Part shown: in pieces, positions 1-5,413 of the stretch
Numbering within the stretch: the first letter of the stretch is position 1
Layout of the letters: every line of letters starts with the position of its first letter
NCBI GenBank assembly: GCA_016784625.1
Contig: JADHUF010000051.1
Coordinates: 1 to 7,654, forward strand
From: Candidatus Nitrosopumilus sp.
GTDB lineage: Archaea > Thermoproteota > Nitrososphaeria > Nitrososphaerales > Nitrosopumilaceae
Direction: 5' to 3'
DNA length: 7,654 nt
Made by a program: the position numbers and the translations under genes
Notes under the pieces: generated by a model
Seen by the model: only the letters and a program-made list of their open reading frames with translations
Database searches by the model: none
Told to the model about the DNA's origin: nothing

Positions 1-116
1 AGCTGTTTTTCTCTTTGGAGCAGCTCTACGTTTAGCTGTTTTTCTCTTTGGAGCAGCTCTACGTTTAGCTGTTTTTCTCTTTGGAGCAGCTCTACGTTTA
101 GCTGTTTTTCTCTTTG
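1..116. repeat. Perfect 33-bp tandem repeat, at least 3.5 copies
   Basis: Units at 1-33, 34-66 and 67-99 are identical base for base, and a fourth begins at 100 and matches to 116. Each unit starts AGCTGTTTTTCTCTTTGG on the plus strand. There are no spacers, so it is not a CRISPR array. It codes on the minus strand for the 11-residue repeat of the basic protein. The window begins inside the array, so total copy number is unknown. Complete synonymous identity suggests recent expansion by slippage or unequal recombination. Confidence 0.95.
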
Positions 117-234
117 TTGATTTTCTTACAATACTTTTTTTAATAATTTTTAATTCGTTTAATTCTCCTTGAATTCTTTTGATCTCTGCACGCACATTTT
201 CTTTGAATGCATCATTGTTTGTTTCTGCTGACAT
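1..234 (-). CDS. Lys/Arg/Ala-rich repeat protein, partial (C-terminus beyond the left edge)
   Basis: The frame is open for 78 codons from ATG at 234 to the window edge with no stop, so the C-terminus is missing. Residues 1-38 are mixed and charged (start MSAETNNDAF); about 9-35 look like an amphipathic or coiled-coil helix (VRAEIKRIQGELNELK). From about residue 41 the protein is a tandem repeat of the 11-mer KRKTAKRRAAP, extremely basic, with Thr as the only hydroxyl residue. Such tails resemble histone-H1-like or AlgP-type nucleic-acid-binding tails, so DNA or RNA binding is a reasonable inference; no family was recognised. A TATA-like element lies about 31 nt upstream. It is divergent from the stress protein gene at 490. 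The coding call is supported by the open frame and by a repeat length that is a multiple of three. Confidence 0.8.
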   Translation of the reverse strand, partial: MSAETNNDAFKENVRAEIKRIQGELNELKIIKKSIVRKSTKRKTAKRRAAPKRKTAKRRAAPKRKTAKRRAAPKRKTA

Positions 235-261
235 TTCTTATCGTTTCACTTTTTTTGTATG

Positions 262-268
262 ATTTAAG
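262..268 (-). promoter_or_regulatory. TATA-like element of the basic repeat protein
   Basis: The minus strand reads CTTAAAT, centred about 31 nt before the ATG at 234. That spacing predicts a short or absent 5' leader, as for the other genes here. Confidence 0.4.
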
Positions 269-334
269 ACTTCGTAGTTAGAGTAGATTGACTAAATTAT
301 TACTAGAAATTCAAAAATTGTAATGATTCTATAC

Positions 335-346
335 TTTGTATAAAAG
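335..346 (-). promoter_or_regulatory. Strong unassigned TATA-like element
   Basis: The minus strand reads CTTTTATACAAA, which shares TTTTATACAA with the element before the stress gene at 1021. Transcription would start near 315, where no start codon is present. It could give the basic repeat protein a leader of about 80 nt, or drive a non-coding RNA. Inference from motif only. Confidence 0.3.
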
Positions 347-408
347 ATGTTTTAAATTCCATAAGGGCCATTATATATTCATTTTTTATCCCTGATGAGA
401 TTAGGTGT

Positions 409-426
409 TCTTATTGTCAAATAAGA
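409..426. promoter_or_regulatory. Small inverted repeat upstream of the stress protein promoter
   Basis: TCTTATT (409-415) and AATAAGA (420-426) are perfect complements around the loop GTCA. The site lies about 30 bp upstream of the TATA-like element at 456, a position where an archaeal regulator could bind. It also overlaps the zinc-finger-like frame. Short AT-rich palindromes are common by chance in such DNA. Confidence 0.25.
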
Positions 427-455
427 CTAAGAGTAAAACCTAAAACAAAAAAGAG

Positions 456-463
456 ATATTTAA
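456..463 (+). promoter_or_regulatory. TATA-like element of the first universal stress protein
   Basis: ATATTTAA is centred about 30 nt before the ATG at 490. There is no ribosome binding site between them, consistent with a leaderless or nearly leaderless message. Confidence 0.5.
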
Positions 464-489
464 GACATGGGTGTAAATTACAGTAAATT

Positions 490-951
490 ATGTATGAAAA
501 AATTTTAGTCCCTCATGCCGGTACTCCTGCAGGAGATAAAGCACTCAGACATGCAGTACATATTGCAAAATTTGAATCATCTGAAATTTTGATTTTACAT
601 ATAACTGAGGCTTTACAAAGACCCCCAATGTTTGCATTATCTGGAACAGAAAGTAAAGTACTATTAAATGAATTTAAAAAAGCTGCAAAACAATCTGTAA
701 TCAATAGAGCAAAAGAAATGGAGAAAAAAATTCAACATTATAAATCACAAAATATCAATATCAAATACAAAGTTGTAACAGGATATGCTGATGAAGTAAT
801 AACAAAGTATGTTAAAACTCATAAATTTGATCTTATCATTATGGCAAAAAGAAAAAAACTATCGGGAGTTAAGAGACTTTTGTCACTTGGGAGTGTTTCA
901 AGAAAAATTGTTGAAATTGGGAAATGTCCAGTTTTACTAATTGATGCTTGA
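490..951 (+). CDS. Universal stress protein (UspA family), 153 aa
   Basis: Single UspA domain of normal length, an alpha/beta Rossmann-like fold that usually forms cytosolic dimers and in many members binds ATP. The first strand is ILVP (5-8). The family's usual VDGS after it is HAGT here (9-12), so the Asp that contacts the nucleotide is Ala. The C-terminal loop keeps SG..RLLSLGSVS (125-137) and ends CPVLLI. The first Gly of the G-x2-G-x9-G(S/T) motif is replaced in MAKRKKLSG (118-126). Nucleotide binding is therefore uncertain. The ATG is the first possible start, because an in-frame TAA lies at 484-486. A second stress protein follows 69 nt downstream with its own TATA-like element. Function beyond stress adaptation cannot be read from sequence. 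Confidence 0.92.
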   Translation: MYEKILVPHAGTPAGDKALRHAVHIAKFESSEILILHITEALQRPPMFALSGTESKVLLNEFKKAAKQSVINRAKEMEKKIQHYKSQNINIKYKVVTGYADEVITKYVKTHKFDLIIMAKRKKLSGVKRLLSLGSVSRKIVEIGKCPVLLIDA

Positions 952-988
952 CTTGTCCCAAAAGTGATCTTTAGAATAAAAGAATTAA

Positions 989-999
989 TTTTTATACAA
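989..999 (+). promoter_or_regulatory. TATA-like element of the second stress protein
   Basis: TTTTTATACAA is centred about 27 nt before the TTG at 1021. The spacing supports a leaderless transcript and decides the unusual TTG start. Confidence 0.55.
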
Positions 1000-1020
1000 T
1001 ATATGGGCTCATAAAAGCTC

Positions 1021-1455
1021 TTGAAATTTGAAAATATACTTGTGATATTTATCACTCTTGAACATACTGAGCATACTTATGATGTCGCATTTGAGTTGGC
1101 AAAAAAATTTAACTCAAAAATTACATTTCTAAAATGCGTAATAGAGTCTCATCCAACATTTGGGTTCTTTCGTACAAAAAAAGAAAAGGAATCTCACAAA
1201 AAAGAATTACAGGAGGCAGAAAAATCACTACATGAAATAGAAGATCTTGCAAAAAAGTTTGATGTATCAATTAACACTCTAGTTGAATCAGTTGAGTCTT
1301 TTCCAGATTTCCTAGTTTCATATGTTGAGGAAAACCATCCTGATCTTTTAATCATCGATTCTCATAGTCTTGATGAAGTAGAACATCAAGATCACAAAGT
1401 AACAATACATAAAATATTTCAAGAAATTTCTTGTCCATTATTAACACTAAAATAA
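1021..1455 (+). CDS. Diverged UspA-like protein, 144 aa, TTG start
   Basis: The N-terminus (FENILVIF, 3-10), the alternating strand/helix pattern, the D-LLIIDSHS strand (108-116) and the ending SCPLLTLK (137-144) match the UspA fold. The nucleotide-loop motif is missing: where GxxG...GS is expected there is a His/Asp/Glu-rich stretch (114-130; His at 115, 122, 125, 130). It probably belongs to the class of UspA proteins that do not bind ATP; metal binding by the histidines is speculation. A charged helical segment spans about 52-80. TTG at 1021 is the first start codon after the in-frame TAA at 1012-1014, and the TATA-like element is correctly spaced for it. The alternative GTG at 1042 would delete the first beta strand. 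It is tandem with the stress gene at 490 but diverged from it. Confidence 0.8.
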   Translation: MKFENILVIFITLEHTEHTYDVAFELAKKFNSKITFLKCVIESHPTFGFFRTKKEKESHKKELQEAEKSLHEIEDLAKKFDVSINTLVESVESFPDFLVSYVEENHPDLLIIDSHSLDEVEHQDHKVTIHKIFQEISCPLLTLK

Positions 1456-1493
1456 TTAAAAATGTCTTGAACTAATACAGAGATCTTTTGATG

Positions 1494-1511
1494 GTTAAGT
1501 TTTCATTTAAC
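1494..1511. terminator. Weak hairpin between convergent genes
   Basis: GTTAA (1494-1498) pairs with TTAAC (1507-1511) around an 8-nt loop, between the stop codons of the second stress gene (1455) and the 69-residue membrane protein (1521). T-rich runs lie on both sides. Archaeal termination depends mainly on T-tracts, so the hairpin itself may be incidental. Confidence 0.25.
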
Positions 1512-1520
1512 AATAAACAA

Positions 1521-1730
1521 CTATTCATTTTTTGGTTTGAATCTATCTTTGTAAAATAAACCAAAACTTGCCATAAATGCAATAATCATAGCAATTCCTG
1601 AAATATACGCATAACTAAATCCAATTACAGAATGATTTTCTTCATAATAATTAGAGATAAAATAAGTAATGACAAGAAGAATAATACCAACTATTGTGAG
1701 TTTTTGATGGTTTTGTAACAATTTACTCAT
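1521..1730 (-). CDS. Small two-helix membrane protein, 69 aa
   Basis: No family was recognised. Two hydrophobic segments, about residues 11-26 (LTIVGIILLVITYFI) and 36-60 (IGFSYAYISGIAMIIAFM), flank a short polar acidic loop NYYEENHS (27-34). The N-terminus has lysines and the C-terminus ends KDRFKPKNE, so by the positive-inside rule both ends are probably cytoplasmic and the protein is a helical hairpin. Its ATG is one nucleotide after the stop codon of the antiporter gene, so the two are surely co-transcribed and probably translationally coupled. It may be an accessory or stabilising subunit of the antiporter; that is inference from gene order only. There is no signal peptide apart from the first helix. 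Confidence 0.8.
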   Translation of the reverse strand: MSKLLQNHQKLTIVGIILLVITYFISNYYEENHSVIGFSYAYISGIAMIIAFMASFGLFYKDRFKPKNE

Positions 1731-1731
1731 A

Positions 1732-3054
1732 TTATTTTACATCTAAAATATCGAGCACCTTATCTATTTTTTTATCAATCTTACTAACATGGGCATCATC
1801 TGAACTATTGTTATCTGAATTATCTTTTTGAATAGAGTTATCTTCTCCATCTTTTCTCTCATTGCGATATTCTAACTTCAACCAAATTGGTGTGATGATT
1901 GTAGTAGCAGCTACCATGATTACAATTGTAGAATATACATCACTAGTTAGAACTCCTGAAGAAATTCCAACTCCTGCAACAATTAATCCAACTTCTCCTC
2001 TTGAAATCATACCTATTCCTACTCGCATTCCTTGACGCTTGTTTTTTAGGAATAACCATGCAGGTAATCCGCAACCAAAGTATTTTGTTACTACTGCAAT
2101 TGCTATTACAACTCCACTTAACAAAAGGATTTCAAGATTCACTGCTCTAAAATCTACCTGAGCTCCAATTATTGCAAAGAATAATGGTGCAAAGATTAAT
2201 CCAATCATGCCAATGTAGTGTTCAATTTTATCAAGTACTTTGGATGTGGATAACGCCATACCTACTGCAAATGCTCCTACAATTGGTGATAACCCTATGG
2301 TGCCAGCTATCGCAGCAGCTCCAAAAAACGAGGCAGTTACCATGCCTTCTACACTTCCTTTAGCTTTCCATAATCTGGGTGTAATTATTTTTGGAATAAC
2401 TACTACTGATGCAATTAGCATAATTCCAAAGAATCCTAAGATCTTTAGTATGGTTATTGTTACATCCATGATGTTCACCTGGTCTATTCCACCTTCACCT
2501 GTCGCAAGTGATGACACTACCGAAAGAATTGCAATTGCAAGAATATCATCCACTACTGCAGCACCTATGATTAACCGAGCTTCAGCTGTTTTGAGTTTAC
2601 CAAATTCACTTAACACTTGAACTGAGATTGCAATACTGGTGGCTGTCAGGGCAGTTGCAATCATCATTGATTGTAATGCATCAAACCCAAACATTTGAAA
2701 CACCACTAATCCTGCAAAGAACGGAACGACTACTCCTAATGTTCCGACTGTAAATGATGCTTTTCCTCCTCGCAAGAATTCTCTTGGTGTCATTTCAAGT
2801 CCAGCTATAAACAAAATTACAATGGCGCCAATTTCGCCAAGAACTTTAATTTCACTACCAATTGTAAGAAGTGGTTTCTCATCAAACACTAAAAGAGATC
2901 CTAGTGCAAATGGTCCAATGATCATTCCAGCTAACAACTCTCCTAACACTATTGGAAGCTTAAATCTCGAGAAGAGTTCTGCCATAAGTTTTGCAGCAAC
3001 GAGTAGAACCCCTACTCCAATGATTATCTCAATAAAATTTCCCTCTGCTGTCAT
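1732..3054 (-). CDS. CPA2-family Na+/H+ antiporter (NapA/KefB-like), 440 aa
   Basis: Integral membrane exchanger of the monovalent cation:proton antiporter-2 family, which trades Na+ or K+ for H+. About 12-13 hydrophobic segments fill residues 5-395. Diagnostic features are the N-terminal LPIVLGELLAGMIIGP (33-48), the TATS segment (137-140), the AAVVDD ion site (Asp169-Asp170), a lysine in VTKYFG (Lys324) and MISRGEVGLIVA (349-360). The Asp-Asp pair plus this Lys match the electrogenic NapA arrangement, where the Lys forms a salt bridge with the first Asp. The hydrophilic tail (about 398-440) is rich in Asp, Asn and Ser and ends in a short helix-like VSKIDKKIDKVLDILDVK. There is no TrkA-N or UspA domain as in many relatives. 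The ATG overlaps the stop of a 31-residue ORF (ATGA), and the 69-residue membrane gene follows 1 nt after its stop. Ion preference cannot be told from sequence. Confidence 0.93.
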   Translation of the reverse strand: MTAEGNFIEIIIGVGVLLVAAKLMAELFSRFKLPIVLGELLAGMIIGPFALGSLLVFDEKPLLTIGSEIKVLGEIGAIVILFIAGLEMTPREFLRGGKASFTVGTLGVVVPFFAGLVVFQMFGFDALQSMMIATALTATSIAISVQVLSEFGKLKTAEARLIIGAAVVDDILAIAILSVVSSLATGEGGIDQVNIMDVTITILKILGFFGIMLIASVVVIPKIITPRLWKAKGSVEGMVTASFFGAAAIAGTIGLSPIVGAFAVGMALSTSKVLDKIEHYIGMIGLIFAPLFFAIIGAQVDFRAVNLEILLLSGVVIAIAVVTKYFGCGLPAWLFLKNKRQGMRVGIGMISRGEVGLIVAGVGISSGVLTSDVYSTIVIMVAATTIITPIWLKLEYRNERKDGEDNSIQKDNSDNNSSDDAHVSKIDKKIDKVLDILDVK

Positions 3055-3146
3055 TTTTCTAAATCCTTTTTGATGTGGGGTAATGTAAATAACATGATGA
3101 TTGTGCCAACGAGAGTAATTCTAATTATTGATATTGTTTTCTGCAT
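3051..3146 (-). CDS. Probable 31-residue membrane micropeptide upstream of the antiporter
   Basis: A complete frame runs from ATG at 3146 to TGA at 3053-3051. The stop overlaps the antiporter ATG as ATGA, the classic arrangement for translational coupling. The peptide begins MQKTISIIR, has one hydrophobic segment (about 5-23, including TLVGTIIMLFTL) and ends in a charged tail HIKKDLEK: a single-pass design like known small regulators of transporters. An in-frame TAA lies just upstream at 3155-3153. A TATA-like element at 3181-3188 predicts a transcript start near 3158, so the ORF would be first in the message with a leader of about 12 nt. No family was recognised. It might be a transporter subunit, a leader peptide controlling antiporter translation, or chance in AT-rich DNA. 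Confidence 0.5.
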   Translation of the reverse strand: MQKTISIIRITLVGTIIMLFTLPHIKKDLEK

Positions 3147-3180
3147 TTTAGTTACTCCCAATTCCGACTATGCTTGAGGT

Positions 3181-3188
3181 TATTTAAG
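3181..3188 (-). promoter_or_regulatory. TATA-like element of the antiporter operon
   Basis: The minus strand reads CTTAAATA. It is centred about 38 nt before the micropeptide ATG (3146) and about 130 nt before the antiporter ATG, so the transcript should include the 31-residue ORF. Confidence 0.45.
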
Positions 3189-3222
3189 GCAATATCGTGT
3201 TGGAAATTATTTTATTGTTAAA

Positions 3223-4245
3223 CTAAGCTATTTTTTTAGAGTTTACAAAAACCCCTTTCTTGGAAATTACTCGTCCTATCTCCTGACTTGAAATTTTATG
3301 TTTTTTAAATATTGATTTAATTTTTGTAACCTGATCTTTTGGTGCAATCACACAAAATCCCACTCCCATATTAAATGTCTTGTACATTTCTTCTTCTTTT
3401 ACTCCTTGTTCTTGAATTAGTCTCATAATGGCCGGTATTTTTGGCAATGCATCAATTTCATATCCAATCTTTTTTAGTCGTAATAGTTTTGTAAATGATC
3501 CTCCTGTGATATGTGCTAAACCATGTATTGTACATTTCTGATTTGCCTCTAAAACTGGTTTTACATAAATTTCTGTTGGAGCAAGTAAAGCATTTCCTAA
3601 TTTTCCCGCTCCTTTGATGTTGTCTTTTACTGAATATTTTTTCAATAATGCTTTTCTTGCAAGTGTATAACCATTTGAATGAATTCCTGAACTTTTTGCA
3701 CCAATTATTACATCCCCTACTTTTATTTTATTTCCTAGAACCATCTCTTTTTTTGAAACTAGTCCTAAAACCATTCCAGCTAAATCAAATGAAAATCCCT
3801 TACCTGCAAATAAATCTGGCATAATTGCAGTCTCTCCACCTACAATTGGCACTGCTGCTTTTTTTGCACCTTTAACTAGTCCTTCAACAATTTTTTTAAA
3901 TAATTTTTCATCATTTTTGTTTGCAGCAATATAATCTACAAATGAGATTGGTGTTGCACCAATGCATATTATATCATTAACATTCATTGCGATACAATCA
4001 ATTCCTATGGTATCGTATTTTTTCATCATATTTGCAATTACTACTTTGGTTCCAACACCGTCTGTATGTGTGGCTAGTAATTTTCCTCCTGGAATTTCTA
4101 CAATTCCTGCATAGTGTCCAAACCCATGAGCCATCTTTGCTTTTTTCTGTATGTTATGCGTAGATGCAATTAATTTGCCAATTGCTACTTGACTTTGTTT
4201 AATTTTAGAGATGTCTACACCTGCTTTTTTGTAGGTTAAAGCCAT
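3223..4245 (-). CDS. purM: Phosphoribosylformylglycinamidine cyclo-ligase (AIR synthetase), 340 aa
   Basis: Cytosolic enzyme of de novo purine synthesis; it closes the imidazole ring by converting FGAM and ATP to AIR, ADP and phosphate. Family hallmarks appear in order: YKKAGVDI (5-12), HTDGVGTK (60-67), IGIDCIAMNVNDI (80-92), GGETAIMPD (136-144), SSGIHSNGYTLAR (185-197), HITGGS (245-250) and FNMGVGF (291-297). Length fits bacterial PurM (about 345). The frame stays open to 4416, but those 57 extra codons overlap the preceding PAC2 gene in another frame and do not resemble PurM. The ATG at 4245 lies right before the conserved Y-K-A-G-V-D start and has a TATA-like element about 26 nt upstream. 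The gap to the PAC2 stop is 49 nt. No other purine gene is in the window. Canonical GGGLT after HIT is GGSFT here, a mild variation. Confidence 0.96.
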   Translation of the reverse strand: MALTYKKAGVDISKIKQSQVAIGKLIASTHNIQKKAKMAHGFGHYAGIVEIPGGKLLATHTDGVGTKVVIANMMKKYDTIGIDCIAMNVNDIICIGATPISFVDYIAANKNDEKLFKKIVEGLVKGAKKAAVPIVGGETAIMPDLFAGKGFSFDLAGMVLGLVSKKEMVLGNKIKVGDVIIGAKSSGIHSNGYTLARKALLKKYSVKDNIKGAGKLGNALLAPTEIYVKPVLEANQKCTIHGLAHITGGSFTKLLRLKKIGYEIDALPKIPAIMRLIQEQGVKEEEMYKTFNMGVGFCVIAPKDQVTKIKSIFKKHKISSQEIGRVISKKGVFVNSKKIA

Positions 4246-4267
4246 AGTTTGATGCGTATTTGCTGTG

Positions 4268-4275
4268 AATAAAAG
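4268..4275 (-). promoter_or_regulatory. TATA-like element of purM
   Basis: The minus strand reads CTTTTATT, centred about 26-27 nt before ATG 4245, inside the short gap after the PAC2 gene. purM may thus have its own leaderless transcript besides read-through from the genes upstream. Confidence 0.5.
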
Positions 4276-4294
4276 AATTTGCCTGTTGTTTAGA

Positions 4295-5020
4295 TCACAT
4301 GTACATTCCAGATATCTCTTCTCTGTGCTCTTCGTATTTTTTAGATAATTCACTAAATTCTGAACTAATTTTTTCTTTATTTTCTTCAAGTTCTGTTGTA
4401 TTGATATCCATTTCATAGAATCGATTTAGTGCTCCAATTAGTGTAATTACTGCTGCAGAATCGGTTCCTCCCTTGTTTGCTTTAACCAACAAAGTCACAC
4501 CTTGAATTTCTCTTACTAGGCATTCATTTAGTATTCCTCCTGGCATTCCAGTGATGAATCCTTGAGGAATCATACTAATGTTTTTGTCTGCCATTGTTCT
4601 TATCAAATCTTCTTCAGCTGCACAATATGTTTTCTCATCATGTTCATCACTTGCAACTCCATCTAAAATTACAATCTCTTTAGAACCTTTTTTTTCTGCC
4701 CAATCTAAAATTTCTGATACTAGACAGTATAGTCCTTCAAGCTTTAGTGTTATCTCACAAATTATTGCACAAATTGTCCCCTTTTGATTTGCATAAAATC
4801 TAAACGGATGTCGTAACCTTCCTTTCATGAAAACTGTTGATGGAGGAAGATACTTTGATCTCATTACTGCGATCTCTTTCATCTCTAATTTTTCTATCAT
4901 GTGATTAATTGCAACAGGACCTACAAGTCCTGCTCCAACAAATCCTGCAAAAATTATTGGACTCTTTAATTCTACTTTTTTTATTTCAAAGACTTCAGCT
5001 TCAGGAAATTCTTTTTGCAC
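4295..5020 (-). CDS. PAC2-family proteasome assembly chaperone-like protein, 241 aa, GTG start
   Basis: The PAC2 family includes eukaryotic PAC1/PAC2, which help assemble the proteasome alpha ring, and archaeal PbaA/PbaB. Visible family features are the glycine-rich N-terminal GFVGAGLVGPVA (26-37), the EIVILDGVAS strand (115-124) and QGFITGMPGGILNE (153-166), followed by a helix and a charged coiled-coil-like tail (about 203-235). The last three residues are Met-Tyr-Met, fitting the hydrophobic-Tyr-any (HbYX) signature by which proteasome activators dock into 20S alpha-ring pockets; archaeal PbaB is reported to act that way. Homologues are often mislabelled as ATP-grasp proteins. GTG at 5020 is chosen because a TATA-like element lies 25 nt upstream and no ATG is available near the family's usual N-terminus. 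It lies 22 nt after the regulator gene and 49 nt before purM. Confidence 0.88.
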   Translation of the reverse strand: MQKEFPEAEVFEIKKVELKSPIIFAGFVGAGLVGPVAINHMIEKLEMKEIAVMRSKYLPPSTVFMKGRLRHPFRFYANQKGTICAIICEITLKLEGLYCLVSEILDWAEKKGSKEIVILDGVASDEHDEKTYCAAEEDLIRTMADKNISMIPQGFITGMPGGILNECLVREIQGVTLLVKANKGGTDSAAVITLIGALNRFYEMDINTTELEENKEKISSEFSELSKKYEEHREEISGMYM

Positions 5021-5041
5021 GGTGTACGTAGATTTTTTCTG

Positions 5042-5047
5042 TTTAAA
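5042..5047 (-). promoter_or_regulatory. TATA-like element of the PAC2 gene
   Basis: The minus strand reads GAATTTAAACAG with core TTTAAA, centred 25 nt before the GTG at 5020 and overlapping the stop codon of the regulator gene. It supports the GTG start and a separate leaderless transcript. Confidence 0.45.
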
Positions 5048-5390
5048 TTCCTTTATGGATAAAGAGATCTAACATAACTCGTCCCTTGTCTGTAATTGTG
5101 TAAATTACATTTGCTCCTACTGGTTCTTTTTTGATAAAGTTGTAATCCACACACAAATGTAGATAATTTAGAAATGATTTTTTCATTCTTATTTTTGATT
5201 TTGAATATAAATTTGAAAATGTCATGGGGTTTCCTCTAAGTTGATACAATAATTTCAGCAAAGATAGTGTGCTGTAGTCTTTTGTTCTTGCTTTTACTGC
5301 ATCTAGTATCTGTTCGTCTCTTTTTATGATAAAATCCCCAAATTGGTCTGCTACTTCTAGTGGTACATATGTTAGTCTTGTTCGCATCAT
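5043..5390 (-). CDS. Winged-helix DNA-binding regulator, 115 aa
   Basis: Small single-domain archaeal winged-helix protein, likely a transcription regulator. A leading helix lies at about 22-35 (KRDEQILDAVKAR), helix 1 at 41-52, helix 2 at 57-65 (TFSNLYSKS), the recognition helix near 69-84 (MKKSFLNYLHLCVDYN) and the wing strands at 85-100 (FIKKEPVGANVIYTIT), followed by DKGRVMLDLF. No ligand domain, cysteine cluster or membrane segment is seen. Start is ATG 5390 or the adjacent ATG 5387. A palindromic sequence overlaps the start region, which suggests autoregulation. The PAC2 gene follows after 22 nt, and a CaCA exchanger gene is divergent 204 bp upstream, so either could be a target. Specific family and effector are unknown. 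Confidence 0.8.
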   Translation of the reverse strand: MMRTRLTYVPLEVADQFGDFIIKRDEQILDAVKARTKDYSTLSLLKLLYQLRGNPMTFSNLYSKSKIRMKKSFLNYLHLCVDYNFIKKEPVGANVIYTITDKGRVMLDLFIHKGI

Positions 5391-5413
5391 ACTGTATGGT
5401 ACGGTATATTACC
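5390..5413. promoter_or_regulatory. Operator-like palindromes at the regulator start
   Basis: TACTGTA (5390-5396) and TACGGTA (5400-5406) are two TAC-N-GTA elements with 10 bp between their centres, one helical turn, forming an imperfect palindrome about 5398. Overlapping it, GGTATATTACC (5403-5413) has perfect GGTA/TACC arms around an AT core that may be the TATA box. Protein bound here would block initiation of the regulator gene, so self-repression is likely if the site is real. Confidence 0.45.

Larger units (their letters stand above)
307..486 (+). pseudogene. Zinc-finger-like reading frame without a start codon
   Basis: This frame is open from the stop at 304-306 to TAA at 484-486 and has no ATG, GTG or TTG. 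Its last 26 codons (403 onward) read like a small zinc finger: CSYC at 406-417, then a basic stretch, then HGC at 466-474, giving C-x2-C-x15-H-x2-C, ending KLQ. An ATG at 395 lies in another frame; a one-base insertion between it and 403 would make a zinc-finger peptide of about 29 residues. A TATA-like TTATATATT at 371-379 lies upstream. It may be a decayed or frameshifted small gene, a non-canonically started one, or chance. The promoter element of the next gene sits inside it, which argues against a maintained gene. Confidence 0.25.

Noticed and set aside
1..116. 33-bp repeats as a CRISPR array
   Set aside because: Units are contiguous without spacers and keep an open frame coding for an 11-residue repeat.
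1003..1014. ATG at 1003 as start of the second stress protein
   Set aside because: An in-frame TAA at 1012-1014 ends it after three codons.
513..1055. Minus-strand ORFs at 513-704 and 819-1055
   Set aside because: They are antisense to the stress protein genes and show no protein-like pattern.
2240..2620. 126-codon plus-strand ORF (and those at 2172-2363 and 2822-3073)
   Set aside because: All lie antisense to the well-supported antiporter gene, have low-complexity compositions and no promoter or family match.
4246..4416. 57-codon N-terminal extension of PurM
   Set aside because: It overlaps the end of the PAC2 gene in another frame, is not PurM-like, and the ATG at 4245 directly precedes the conserved family start.
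4578..4787. 69-codon plus-strand ORF
   Set aside because: Antisense shadow of the PAC2 gene.
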